A DNA stretch of 14,750 nt from DAONDZ01 sp964517555 (GTDB lineage Bacteria; Patescibacteriota; Patescibacteriia; Patescibacteriales; UBA12465), in contig CAZFEF010000019.1 of the NCBI GenBank assembly GCA_964517555.1, positions 1 to 14,750 of the forward strand, given 5' to 3'. Under the pieces are notes generated by a model, which searched no databases, was not told the origin of the DNA, and saw only the letters and a program-made list of their open reading frames with translations. How positions within the stretch are numbered: position 1 is the stretch's first letter; the number at the start of each line of letters is the position of its first letter. The position numbers and the translations under genes are program-made. Shown here piece by piece: positions 1 through 6,726 of this stretch.

Positions 1-45
1 CTGGGACTCAAAACCCCAGCCCAGTGTTTCCAAGCTATTGATTAG
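1..45 (+). CDS. C-terminal tail of a probable DDE/rve-type transposase (partial)
   Basis: The frame beginning at base 1 reads LGLKTPAQCFQAID and then stops at TAG (43-45). The pattern 'LG-x-KTPAQ-x-F' is what is typically seen at the extreme C-terminus of integrase-core (DDE) transposases of the IS3, IS481 and IS30 types, just after the conserved 'N-x-RPH/RPR' stretch, which would lie off the window. Only 14 residues are visible, so the family cannot be fixed, and a chance match to an unrelated protein end is possible. No terminal inverted repeat can be confidently identified between the stop and the lemA promoter. If correct, an insertion sequence, or its remnant, abuts the lemA-htpX operon. 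Confidence 0.42.
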   Translation: MGLKTPAQCFQAID

Positions 46-54
46 AAAACGTAG

Positions 55-83
55 TTGATAATTAGTCTTTTTGGTGGTATAAT
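55..83 (+). promoter_or_regulatory. Strong sigma-70-type promoter of the lemA operon
   Basis: A -35 box TTGATA (55-60) and a perfect -10 box TATAAT (78-83) are separated by 17 bases. TGG immediately precedes the -10, giving an extended -10 (TGnTATAAT). Transcription should begin near base 90, leaving a leader of about 24 nt before the lemA ATG at 114. The core TGGTATAATAAGGG (75-88) recurs exactly at 7266-7279. Confidence 0.85.
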
Positions 84-113
84 AAGGGCGATTATTATTA
101 AATTTTAAAAATT

Positions 114-677
114 ATGACTACTTGGTGGATTGTAATCGCGGTAGTGGCCGTGGTTTTGGTAGCCTTAGTGGCTATGTATAATGGATTGATTCGTTTGAAA
201 AATCGAGTTGATGAAGCCTATAGCGATATGGATGTGCAAATGAAGCGTCGCTATGACTTAATTCCGAATTTAGTGGAAACCGTGAAAGGTTATGCTTCTC
301 ATGAACAAGTGACCCTAGAGAAGGTTATTAGCGCTCGAAATCAAGCGATGAACACTCATCAGTCAGGTTCAGCCGCTGAACAAGCTCAAGCCGAGAATTT
401 CTTGTCCTCAACTCTAAAATCATTATTCGCCCTGAGTGAGAATTACCCGGACTTAAAAGCTAATCAAAATTTCTTAGAATTACAGCGAGAGTTAACTGAT
501 ACCGAGGACAAAATTATGGCTTCTCGTCGTTTCTATAATGGCAACGTTCGTGACTTCAACACCAAGCTACAGATTTTCCCGACTAACATTTTTGGCAAGA
601 TGTTGGGTTTTGCTAACCGTGATTTCTTTGAGATTAAAGACGAGGCTCAGAAAGAAGCGGTTAAGGTCCAGTTTTAA
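114..677 (+). CDS. lemA: LemA family membrane protein
   Basis: This 187-residue protein has the classical LemA layout. An N-terminal membrane helix (about residues 4-22, WWIVIAVVAVVLVALVAM) is followed by the family hallmark 'NRVDEAYSDMDVQMKRRYDLIPNL' region (about 30-55) and then a mostly helical soluble domain ending in 'FFEIKDEAQKEAVKVQF'. The length matches the family norm of about 185-200. LemA proteins are membrane-anchored helical-bundle proteins of poorly defined function that very often sit beside the HtpX protease, as here. The start is fixed by the short hydrophobic N-terminus and by the promoter 31 bases upstream. The leader AAATTTTAAAAATT contains no Shine-Dalgarno sequence. It is the first gene of the unit lemA - small membrane ORF - htpX. 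Family assignment is very secure; the biochemical role is not known. Confidence 0.97.
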   Translation: MTTWWIVIAVVAVVLVALVAMYNGLIRLKNRVDEAYSDMDVQMKRRYDLIPNLVETVKGYASHEQVTLEKVISARNQAMNTHQSGSAAEQAQAENFLSSTLKSLFALSENYPDLKANQNFLELQRELTDTEDKIMASRRFYNGNVRDFNTKLQIFPTNIFGKMLGFANRDFFEIKDEAQKEAVKVQF

Positions 678-682
678 CTTTT

Positions 683-805
683 ATGGGTAATACTCTCGCT
701 ACTTCCAGCGACAACATGAGATTAATCGATTTCTGGCCGGTGCTCGCTATCATTTTGGCGGCTGGCCTAGCTTTCATTATAGTCAAGAAATTGTTAACCG
801 ATTAA
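683..805 (+). CDS. Uncharacterised 40-residue single-pass membrane protein between lemA and htpX
   Basis: An ATG five bases after the lemA stop opens a 40-codon frame that ends in TAA two bases before the htpX ATG, so it fills the gap almost exactly. The start context (TTTT-ATG after lemA, TAA-TT-ATG into htpX) matches the spacing used throughout this window. The product has a polar, Ser/Thr/Asp-containing N-terminus (MGNTLATSSDNMRLIDFW), one hydrophobic span (about residues 19-34, PVLAIILAAGLAFIIV) and a short basic tail (KKLLTD), predicting an N-out, C-in orientation by the positive-inside rule. I do not recognise a family. Position between a LemA and an HtpX gene suggests a partner, substrate or regulator of one of them; this is inference. 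A non-coding spacer is the alternative, but precise packing and a clean membrane profile argue for a real gene. Confidence 0.72.
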   Translation: MGNTLATSSDNMRLIDFWPVLAIILAAGLAFIIVKKLLTD

Positions 806-807
806 TT

Positions 808-1701
808 ATGACACTTTATTCTCGTCAAGATGCCAATATTCGACGCACCTGGTTTTTGATTATTCTTTTTTTAGGTTTAGTGGTGGGTATCGGTTATGTT
901 TTTGCCATGGCCTATCAAGATGTGCGCATCCTTTATATTGCAGTAGCTTTCAGTTTCTTTTCCAGTTTTTTTAGTTATTGGTTTAGCGACAAAATAGTAT
1001 TATCCATGAGCCAGGCCAAGGAGGTGGATCATCGTAGCGCGCCGGAGCTTTATCATCTGGTGGAAAATTTATGTATTGCCTCTGGACTTCCGGTACCTAA
1101 AATATATGTTATCGCCGATTCCGCTCCCAATGCCTTTGCCACTGGCCGTAATCCGCAACATGCGGTCATCGTTTTTACTACTGGTATTTTAGAAAAGCTA
1201 GAAAAAGTGGAATTGGAAGGAGTTATCGCTCATGAATTATCTCATATTGGCAATCGTGACATTCTTTTGGCGACTATCGTTACCGTATTAGTCGGAGTGG
1301 TGGTATTACTGGCAGATTGGTTTCGACGCTGGAGCTTTATGGGTGGCAATCGGAAAAGTAGCAGCAGCGAAAGTTCTCAGATCCAGCTAATTTTTACTGT
1401 GGTCGCCATTGTGTTTTCTATTCTAGCGCCTTTGTTTGCCTATTTAATGCAATTGGCCATTTCTCGCAAACGGGAATATTTGGCTGATACTAACGCCGCT
1501 TTACTCACTCGCTATCCTGAAGGTTTAGCTCGGGCCTTAGAAAAATTAACGGCTGATACTGAGCCCTTGGAAGTAGCTAATCGAGCGACAGCTCATTTGT
1601 ATATCGTGTCACCGTTTAAGGGCGGAAGAATGCGCGAAATGTTTTCTACTCATCCACCGCTAGATAAACGTATCAAGGCTTTGCGCGATTTGAAGATTTA
1701 A
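808..1701 (+). CDS. htpX: HtpX-type membrane zinc metalloprotease (M48B)
   Basis: The 297-residue product has two N-terminal membrane spans (about residues 14-34 and 41-61), then the M48 catalytic domain. The zinc-binding HELSH motif sits at H142-E143-x-x-H146, and the third ligand is probably E223 in the REYLAD motif, which is preceded by a second membrane pair (about 152-170 and 193-216). The C-terminal 'FSTHPPLDKRIKAL' is a further family hallmark. HtpX is an integral membrane protease that degrades misfolded membrane proteins, with its active site on the cytoplasmic face. Length is normal for the family (about 280-300) and all catalytic residues are present. It is the last gene of the lemA operon, followed 26 bases later by a terminator. 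A Ser-rich loop (about residues 182-189) between the second membrane pair is a minor peculiarity. Confidence 0.97.
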   Translation: MTLYSRQDANIRRTWFLIILFLGLVVGIGYVFAMAYQDVRILYIAVAFSFFSSFFSYWFSDKIVLSMSQAKEVDHRSAPELYHLVENLCIASGLPVPKIYVIADSAPNAFATGRNPQHAVIVFTTGILEKLEKVELEGVIAHELSHIGNRDILLATIVTVLVGVVVLLADWFRRWSFMGGNRKSSSSESSQIQLIFTVVAIVFSILAPLFAYLMQLAISRKREYLADTNAALLTRYPEGLARALEKLTADTEPLEVANRATAHLYIVSPFKGGRMREMFSTHPPLDKRIKALRDLKI

Positions 1702-1727
1702 ATTGATCAGGAAACGGTTGACTCCCG

Positions 1728-1748
1728 GAGCGCGGCAGCGCTCTTTTT
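1728..1748 (+). terminator. Rho-independent terminator of the lemA-htpX operon
   Basis: A perfect 6-bp GC-rich stem, GAGCGC (1728-1733) with GCGCTC (1738-1743), encloses the loop GGCA and is followed directly by TTTTT (1744-1748). It lies 26 bases after the htpX stop. Confidence 0.85.
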
Positions 1749-1774
1749 GGTTAATTTGGCTAACAAAACGAGGC

Positions 1775-1803
1775 TTTATTATTTTTAATCCCTATATTAT
1801 ACT
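1775..1803 (+). promoter_or_regulatory. Probable promoter of the U32 protein gene
   Basis: After the preceding terminator a new promoter is needed for the gene at 1810. TATACT (1798-1803) matches the -10 consensus at five of six bases and lies 17 bases after a poor -35 TTTATT (1775-1780). An overlapping TATATT (1793-1798) is a competing -10. With TATACT the expected start of transcription falls at about 1809-1811, essentially on the ATG, which would give a leaderless message. The need for a promoter is firm; the exact boxes are not. Confidence 0.45.
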
Positions 1804-1809
1804 GAAATT

Positions 1810-3012
1810 ATGAAAAAACCAGAATTAGTCGCCCCGGCCGGAAATTTAGCTAAACTAAAAACAGCCCTCCTTTACGGAGCCGATGCTGTTTATTTGGGTT
1901 TGCCAGATTTCTCTTTACGGGTGCGAATTAATGATTTTAACCTCAAAAGTTTGGCTAAGGGCATCGATCTAGCGCATCAGGTCGGCAAGAGAGTTTATGT
2001 TACTGTCAATATATTGGCTCATCAGAAGCATTTAGTTGGGTTGGCCAAGCACTTACGATTATTAGCTAAGTTGCGGCCAGATGCTTTAGTAGTGGCTGAT
2101 CCGGGGGTTTTAAGTTTAGTAAAAAAATATTGCCCGAAGATCAAGATACATTTATCTACCCAGGCTAATTGTACTAACGGAGAGGCCGTTAAGTTTTGGT
2201 ATCGCCAAGGGGTTCGTCGAGTGATTTTGGGTCGAGAAGTGACTTTGGCTGAGATCAAAGGGATTCATCGATCTTGCCCGGCGATGGAATTAGAATACTT
2301 TGTTCATGGCGCGATGTGCATGGCTTATTCCGGCCGCTGTTTTCTTTCGGCTGAATTCTTGGGACGGAGCGCTAATTTGGGGGATTGTGCTCAGCCTTGT
2401 CGCTGGTCATGGGATGTTTCTCTAAAAGCCGCTGGCCATGATGAGGAATTTGATTTGGTTTGTGAAAAGCATGGGAGCTACTTACTTAATTCTAAAGATT
2501 TGTGTTTGATAAAGTACTTGCCGCAATTAGCCGCCGCCGGTATAACTTCGTATAAGATAGAGGGACGAGCTAAGAGCGCGTATTATTTAGCTACCGTGGT
2601 ATCGGCCTATAGCTTGGCTATCAAGCAGCCGCGGCGACGTCAATATTTGTTTTCTGAATTGAATGACAAGCTGGTCCATCGGGGTTATAGTACCGGCTTT
2701 CTTTTGACAAAGAAGGGAGAACAAAATATAGCCAATGCTCATAATGCTTCGGCTTGGGAATTTTGTGGCGAAGTAATAGCTAAACATTCGACGGGTGTAT
2801 TGGTCAAAGTGCATAATAGTATTTATGCTAATAAGCCGCTAGAGATTATTTTGCCCGGATATGATATAATTAGATTAAAGGCTAATATTTTTGACCCTCA
2901 GACTGACAAGGCCTTAACCGAGGCTCATGGCGGTGGTGGTGGGCAAGAGGTGGTTTTAAAATTTGACGCCAAGACGGTGCCAGTGGGCGCTATCTTGCGG
3001 CGGCGGATTTAA
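1810..3012 (+). CDS. Peptidase U32 family protein (probable tRNA/rRNA hydroxylation enzyme, TrhP/RlhA-like)
   Basis: The 400-residue protein begins with the U32 TIM-barrel hallmark 'ELVAPAGNLAKLKTALLYGADAVYLG' region (residues 4-30) and carries the family signature around residues 161-180 (E-x-F-V-H-G-A-M-C...SGRCFLS). Four cysteines, C170, C177, C193 and C197, are arranged as expected for the iron-sulfur cluster described in this family. 'YKIEGRAKSAYYLATVV' follows, then a C-terminal beta-barrel-like extension (about 300-400) ending in VPVGAILRRRI. Older members were called collagenase-type peptidases. E. coli TrhP (YegQ) and RlhA (YdcP) hydroxylate tRNA U34 and 23S rRNA C2501 respectively, using prephenate as a cofactor source. 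Which target applies here cannot be told from sequence; the overall length and layout look closer to TrhP. It is followed after 5 bases by ruvA, so the two are probably co-transcribed. Confidence 0.9.
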   Translation: MKKPELVAPAGNLAKLKTALLYGADAVYLGLPDFSLRVRINDFNLKSLAKGIDLAHQVGKRVYVTVNILAHQKHLVGLAKHLRLLAKLRPDALVVADPGVLSLVKKYCPKIKIHLSTQANCTNGEAVKFWYRQGVRRVILGREVTLAEIKGIHRSCPAMELEYFVHGAMCMAYSGRCFLSAEFLGRSANLGDCAQPCRWSWDVSLKAAGHDEEFDLVCEKHGSYLLNSKDLCLIKYLPQLAAAGITSYKIEGRAKSAYYLATVVSAYSLAIKQPRRRQYLFSELNDKLVHRGYSTGFLLTKKGEQNIANAHNASAWEFCGEVIAKHSTGVLVKVHNSIYANKPLEIILPGYDIIRLKANIFDPQTDKALTEAHGGGGGQEVVLKFDAKTVPVGAILRRRI

Positions 3013-3017
3013 TATTT

Positions 3018-3587
3018 ATGATTTCTTATTTAAAAGGTAAAATTTTAGCTAAAACTAAGGGGCAGATAATTTTAGAGGTCAATCAGGTCGGTTATCGAGT
3101 GGCTTTGAGTGAATCTTGGTTTTTGGATTTAAGTGTTGGTTCGGATTTGGAAGTGTATATTCATCAGCACGTCAAAGAGGACGCTTTAGATTTGTATGGC
3201 TTTAAAAGTTTAGCTGATTTAGAATTTTTTGAATTATTAATTTCAGTTAACGGGGTTGGCCCACGTTCAGCCCTGGCGATTTTGGCTATCGCTTCCACCC
3301 AGGACATCGGCGAATCTATCGCTCGGGGCGATGCTCATCTACTGACTAAGGTTTCTGGTATTGGTCAGAAAATCGCTGATCGCATAGTTTTGGAGCTGAA
3401 GAACAAGGTGGCCTATCTGGCTCCCAATGGTTTTGGTGGTAATTCTAAGAGTGACGAGATTGATGCTTTAATGGCTTTGGGCTATTCCTTAATTCAAGCC
3501 CGGGAAGCCTTAAATCAAGTTGATCCTCAAGTTTCAGACAGTGGCGAACGGATTAGAGAGGCTCTAAAGGCCATGAAAAAGGCTTAA
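3018..3587 (+). CDS. ruvA: Holliday junction branch migration protein RuvA
   Basis: The 189-residue protein shows all three RuvA domains. The N-terminal OB fold (residues 1-65) begins MISYLKGKI and includes 'VGYRVALS' and 'HQHVKEDALDLYGF'. Two helix-hairpin-helix motifs follow, 'VNGVGPRSALAIL' (about 77-89) and 'VSGIGQKIADRIVLEL' (about 112-127). A flexible linker then leads to the small C-terminal domain III (about 145-189, 'DALMALGYS...IREALKAMKKA'), which contacts the RuvB motor. RuvA tetramers bind four-way DNA junctions and load RuvB for branch migration during recombination repair. Length is normal. ruvB and ruvC are not in this window. The gene starts 5 bases after the U32 gene and lacks a visible ribosome binding site, consistent with co-transcription. 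Confidence 0.97.
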   Translation: MISYLKGKILAKTKGQIILEVNQVGYRVALSESWFLDLSVGSDLEVYIHQHVKEDALDLYGFKSLADLEFFELLISVNGVGPRSALAILAIASTQDIGESIARGDAHLLTKVSGIGQKIADRIVLELKNKVAYLAPNGFGGNSKSDEIDALMALGYSLIQAREALNQVDPQVSDSGERIREALKAMKKA

Positions 3588-3636
3588 TTTTTTGCTTTAC
3601 TTTTTTATCTATTTTGGTTAAGATATCTAAATCTTT

Positions 3637-4866
3637 ATGCTTTATTCTCAATTATTTACTAAAACTGTCAAGGAGATTCCAGCCGACGAAACCAGCTTTA
3701 ATGCCCAGGTTTTAATTCGGGCTGGATTTATCAACAAGGTGGGGGCGGGAATTTACACTTTCTTACCCTTGGGGCTTAAGGTGTTGCAAAAGATTAATGG
3801 TATTATTCGTTCTGAAATGGATAATATCGGTGGCCAAGAAATATTAATGCCAGCTTTAACCCCTAAGGACGTCTGGGTGCAGACTGGTCGCTGGGATAAT
3901 TTTGATGCCTTATTCAAGCTTCAGGGAAATGACCAAAAAGAATACGCCCTAGGCGCTACTCATGAAGAAATCGTCACTCCCTTAGCCCAAGAGTATATTT
4001 TCTCTTATAAAAATTTACCTCTTTCGCTTTATCAAATTCAGGTTAAATTTCGTAATGAAAAAAGAGCTAAGGCTGGATTATTGCGAGGCCGAGAGTTTAT
4101 GATGAAGGATATGTACTCTTTCCATAGTCATCAGGAAGATTTGGATAATTATTATGAAAAAGTTAAGGAGGCTTATTTTCGGATTTATCAGCGTTTAGGC
4201 TTGGGGGAGATAACTTACTTAACCTATGCTGCTGGCGGAGCCTTCTCTAAATATTCCCATGAGTTTCAAACCTTAACTCCTACTGGCGAAGATTCTATTT
4301 TTATCTGCGAAAAGTGCCATCTGGCCATCAACCGTGAAATTATTGCCGAACAAAACTCTTGTCCGGTCTGTGGTAATGAGCAATTAGTGGAGAAGACTGG
4401 TATTGAAGTGGGAAACATTTTTAAGTTAGGGACTAAATTTTCTAATAGTTTCGGTTTGCGCTATACCGACGAAGTCGGTAATAGCCAGGAAGTAGTGATG
4501 GGGTGTTATGGTATCGGCCCCAGTCGGATTTTAGGAACTATTGTGGAAGTTTTCCATGATGCCAAAGGGATAATTTGGCCAGAATCAGTGGCGCCGTTTA
4601 AGGTTCATTTGATTTCTTTGCAAGAGAATCAGCGGGCCAAGGATTTATACGATGAGTTAACTAAGAACGGTGTTGAAGTTTTTTATGACGATCGCGATCA
4701 AGTTTCCGCCGGCGAGAAGTTCGCCGACGCTGACTTAATCGGCTTACCTTATCGTTTAGTGATTAGCGCTAAGACTATAGCTACTGACAGTGTCGAATTG
4801 AAGCGTCGTCAGAGCGATGAGGTTAAATTGGTTAAATTAAAAGAGATAGTTAAGGAATTAGTCTAA
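3637..4866 (+). CDS. proS: Prolyl-tRNA synthetase, compact form without the INS editing domain
   Basis: This class II synthetase charges tRNA-Pro. Motif 1 lies in 'GLKVLQKINGIIRSEM' (about residues 45-62), motif 2 in 'VKFRNEKRAKAGLLRGREF' (about 138-157, followed by MMKDMYSFH), and motif 3 in 'GCYGIGPSRILGTIVE' (about 288-304). The C-terminal anticodon-binding domain (about 318-409) contains 'VEVFYDDRDQVSAGEKFADAD'. At 409 residues it is far shorter than the usual bacterial ~570. The large INS editing domain is missing, and a compact four-cysteine element (C224-x2-C227 ... C242-x2-C245) stands where the INS domain would be inserted. Catalytic motifs are intact, so aminoacylation should work while cis-editing of Ala-tRNA-Pro is lost. 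The 49-base gap upstream contains only a weak possible promoter. mreB follows after 3 bases. Confidence 0.96.
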   Translation: MLYSQLFTKTVKEIPADETSFNAQVLIRAGFINKVGAGIYTFLPLGLKVLQKINGIIRSEMDNIGGQEILMPALTPKDVWVQTGRWDNFDALFKLQGNDQKEYALGATHEEIVTPLAQEYIFSYKNLPLSLYQIQVKFRNEKRAKAGLLRGREFMMKDMYSFHSHQEDLDNYYEKVKEAYFRIYQRLGLGEITYLTYAAGGAFSKYSHEFQTLTPTGEDSIFICEKCHLAINREIIAEQNSCPVCGNEQLVEKTGIEVGNIFKLGTKFSNSFGLRYTDEVGNSQEVVMGCYGIGPSRILGTIVEVFHDAKGIIWPESVAPFKVHLISLQENQRAKDLYDELTKNGVEVFYDDRDQVSAGEKFADADLIGLPYRLVISAKTIATDSVELKRRQSDEVKLVKLKEIVKELV

Positions 4867-4869
4867 ATT

Positions 4870-5937
4870 ATGTTGAAAAGTTTTTGGCAAAAATTATTAT
4901 CATCGAAGAAATTTTCTCGCTTCTCTCACGATTTAGGAGTGGATTTAGGTACTAAAAATACTTTGGTTTATGTCGATGAGAAGGGGATTATCATTAACGA
5001 GCCATCGGTCGTAGCGATCAACAATCGGACCACGGAAATTTTAGAAATTGGTCGTGAGGCCAAGAAAATGGTAGGCAAGACCCCGAGCCATATTCAGACT
5101 ATTAAGCCATTAGTGGATGGCGTTATTTCCGATTTTGAAGTGACCGAAAAGATGCTCAAATATTTTATTAAAAAAGTGCACAATGAAAATTTTTCTTTAT
5201 TACCGCGACCCCGAGTAATCATCGGTATTCCTTTGGATATTACCGAAGTGGAGAAGAAGGCCGTGGAAGATGCAGCCAAGGGAGCCGGTGCTCGCAAGGT
5301 CTATTTAGTTGAAGAAGTTATGGCCTCGGCTATTGGCGCCCGTTTACCAGTCCTAGAGGCTACTGCCAATATGGTGGTTGATATCGGCGGTGGCACTACT
5401 GATATCGCCGTTATTTCTTTGGGCGGAGTAGTATCCTTCAAATCTTTGCGTTTTGCCGGCAATGAATTGGATAGCAATATTATTGAATATATTCGGGAAG
5501 AGTTTAATCTATTAATTGGTGAGCAATTAGCAGAAGATATCAAGGTTCGTATTGGTTCGGCTATTCCTTTCCCGGAAACTAAGGAGATGGAAATCCGCGG
5601 CCGAGATTTGCTCTATGGCTTACCCAAGGCGATTACCATTACCGATACCCAGATTCGAGAAGCTATTGGCCGAACTGTGGCTAAGATAGTCGACAGTATT
5701 AAGTTGACGTTAGAAGCTACTCCGCCGGAGTTGGTTTCTGATATTTATGAGACGGGAATTTATTTAACCGGTGGGGGCGCCCTGCTTTACGGTTTGGATA
5801 AATTAATTTCTCAAGCCGCTAAAATCCCGGTAACCGTGGTTGATGATCCTTTAACTTGCATGGCTCGAGGCACCGGGCTGTTGTTCGCCAACGAACAGTT
5901 ATTGGAGAAGGTAAAGGTTATTCCGACTATTGTCTAA
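4870..5937 (+). CDS. mreB: Rod shape-determining actin homologue MreB
   Basis: The 355-residue protein has the actin-fold nucleotide-binding motifs in order: phosphate-1 'VDLGTKNTLVYV' (about residues 24-35), connect-1 near 'LVEEVMASAIGA', phosphate-2 'VVDIGGGTTDIAVISLGG' (about 168-186) and the adenosine motif 'GIYLTGGGALLYGL' (about 295-310). An N-terminal extension of about 20 residues (MLKSFWQKLLSSKKF...) precedes the fold. It has the alternating basic and hydrophobic character of a membrane-binding amphipathic helix, as known for MreB of some bacteria. MreB forms membrane-bound filaments that guide cell-wall elongation. It starts 3 bases after proS and is followed 2 bases later by mreC, so proS-mreB-mreC-mreD is probably one message. 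Its presence suggests a rod-like or at least wall-guided shape. Confidence 0.98.
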   Translation: MLKSFWQKLLSSKKFSRFSHDLGVDLGTKNTLVYVDEKGIIINEPSVVAINNRTTEILEIGREAKKMVGKTPSHIQTIKPLVDGVISDFEVTEKMLKYFIKKVHNENFSLLPRPRVIIGIPLDITEVEKKAVEDAAKGAGARKVYLVEEVMASAIGARLPVLEATANMVVDIGGGTTDIAVISLGGVVSFKSLRFAGNELDSNIIEYIREEFNLLIGEQLAEDIKVRIGSAIPFPETKEMEIRGRDLLYGLPKAITITDTQIREAIGRTVAKIVDSIKLTLEATPPELVSDIYETGIYLTGGGALLYGLDKLISQAAKIPVTVVDDPLTCMARGTGLLFANEQLLEKVKVIPTIV

Positions 5938-5939
5938 TT

Positions 5940-6725
5940 ATGTCGCGATCTAACTGGTTGATTTTGCGTAAGGTTTTAATAGTAGTGGTGCTACTAATTT
6001 TTTTGCATTTTATTAAGGTTCTGCGACCAGTAGAGCTAGTGTTTCAAAATTGGTTTACTTCCTGGCTAACCGTTATCCATCGCTCGAGTGATTTAGATAG
6101 TAGCTACTGCCCAGAAAATTTAGAAAAGACTCGCCAGCAATTAGCCGATCAGACTAAACTCCAGGCGGATAATTTGGAGTTAGCTCAGGAGAATAAAAAA
6201 CTCCAAGAGTATCTAAATTTTTTTTCAACCCGAAAGATGGAAAATTATCTCTTGGCCCGGGTTAGTTTGCAGGAGAATTTTTTAGACGCCGCTAAATATG
6301 GTCAGGATTTGGTAATTGACAAGGGGAAACGAGATGGTTTAGTTCCGGACCTAGTAGTGCTTGATAGCCAAGGGCTAGTGGTGGGTAAGGTGGTAGAAGT
6401 TCAAGATTTTAGTTCTCGAGTCTGTCTTTTGACTAATAATACCTGCAAGCTGGCAGTGACTGTTTTGAATAATGATCGAACTATTGGAGTCTCGGGCGGC
6501 GATTTGGGGTTAACGGTAAAAATTAATTTTGTCGGTCAAACCGAACCAGTATCGGTCGGCGATATTATTGTTACTTCTGGTCTAGAGGAAAATATTCCCG
6601 GAGGTTTGATTTTAGGCAAGGTTAGTCAAATCAACGACCGCGAAAATGATGTTTGGCAAGATATTAATGTAGAGCCTCTGGTAAATTTTAATAGTTTACA
6701 GGTTGTATCCATTATCTTACCCTAG
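5940..6725 (+). CDS. mreC: Rod shape-determining protein MreC
   Basis: The start is set at ATG 5940 (MSRSNWLIL...), two bases after the mreB stop. A longer frame opens at 5856 but would add 28 polar residues that overlap mreB and precede the membrane helix. From 5940 the protein is 261 residues: a basic N-terminus, one membrane helix (about 11-28), a coiled coil (about 59-95, rich in L/K/Q/E) and the MreC double beta-barrel domain (about 105-261). Family landmarks in that domain are 'VIDKGKRDGL', 'GLVVGKVVEV', 'TSGLEENIPGGLILGKV'. MreC is a bitopic membrane protein linking MreB filaments to the cell-wall synthesis enzymes. Length is at the short end of the family. It is the third gene of the proS-mreBCD run. 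Confidence 0.95.
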   Translation: MSRSNWLILRKVLIVVVLLIFLHFIKVLRPVELVFQNWFTSWLTVIHRSSDLDSSYCPENLEKTRQQLADQTKLQADNLELAQENKKLQEYLNFFSTRKMENYLLARVSLQENFLDAAKYGQDLVIDKGKRDGLVPDLVVLDSQGLVVGKVVEVQDFSSRVCLLTNNTCKLAVTVLNNDRTIGVSGGDLGLTVKINFVGQTEPVSVGDIIVTSGLEENIPGGLILGKVSQINDRENDVWQDINVEPLVNFNSLQVVSIILP

Positions 6726-6726
6726 T

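Noticed and set aside
1..24. Small inverted repeat CTGGG ... CCCAG at the left edge
   Set aside because: It lies within the apparent transposase reading frame, has a 9-base loop and no T run, and is short enough to arise by chance.
3568..3593. Possible terminator at the end of ruvA (AGGCC / GGCTT followed by six T)
   Set aside because: The stem is only 5 bp with one G-U pair and an 8-base loop, and lies mostly inside ruvA; too weak to call, though some termination before proS is possible.
3592..3624. Possible proS promoter (TTGCTT, then TAAGAT)
   Set aside because: Spacing is far too long (21 bases) and the -10 matches only four of six bases; a promoter may exist in the 49-base gap but cannot be placed.
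5856..5939. Upstream start for mreC that adds 28 residues
   Set aside because: It overlaps the end of mreB by over 80 bases and puts a polar, non-family stretch before the membrane helix; ATG 5940 fits the spacing used by all neighbours.
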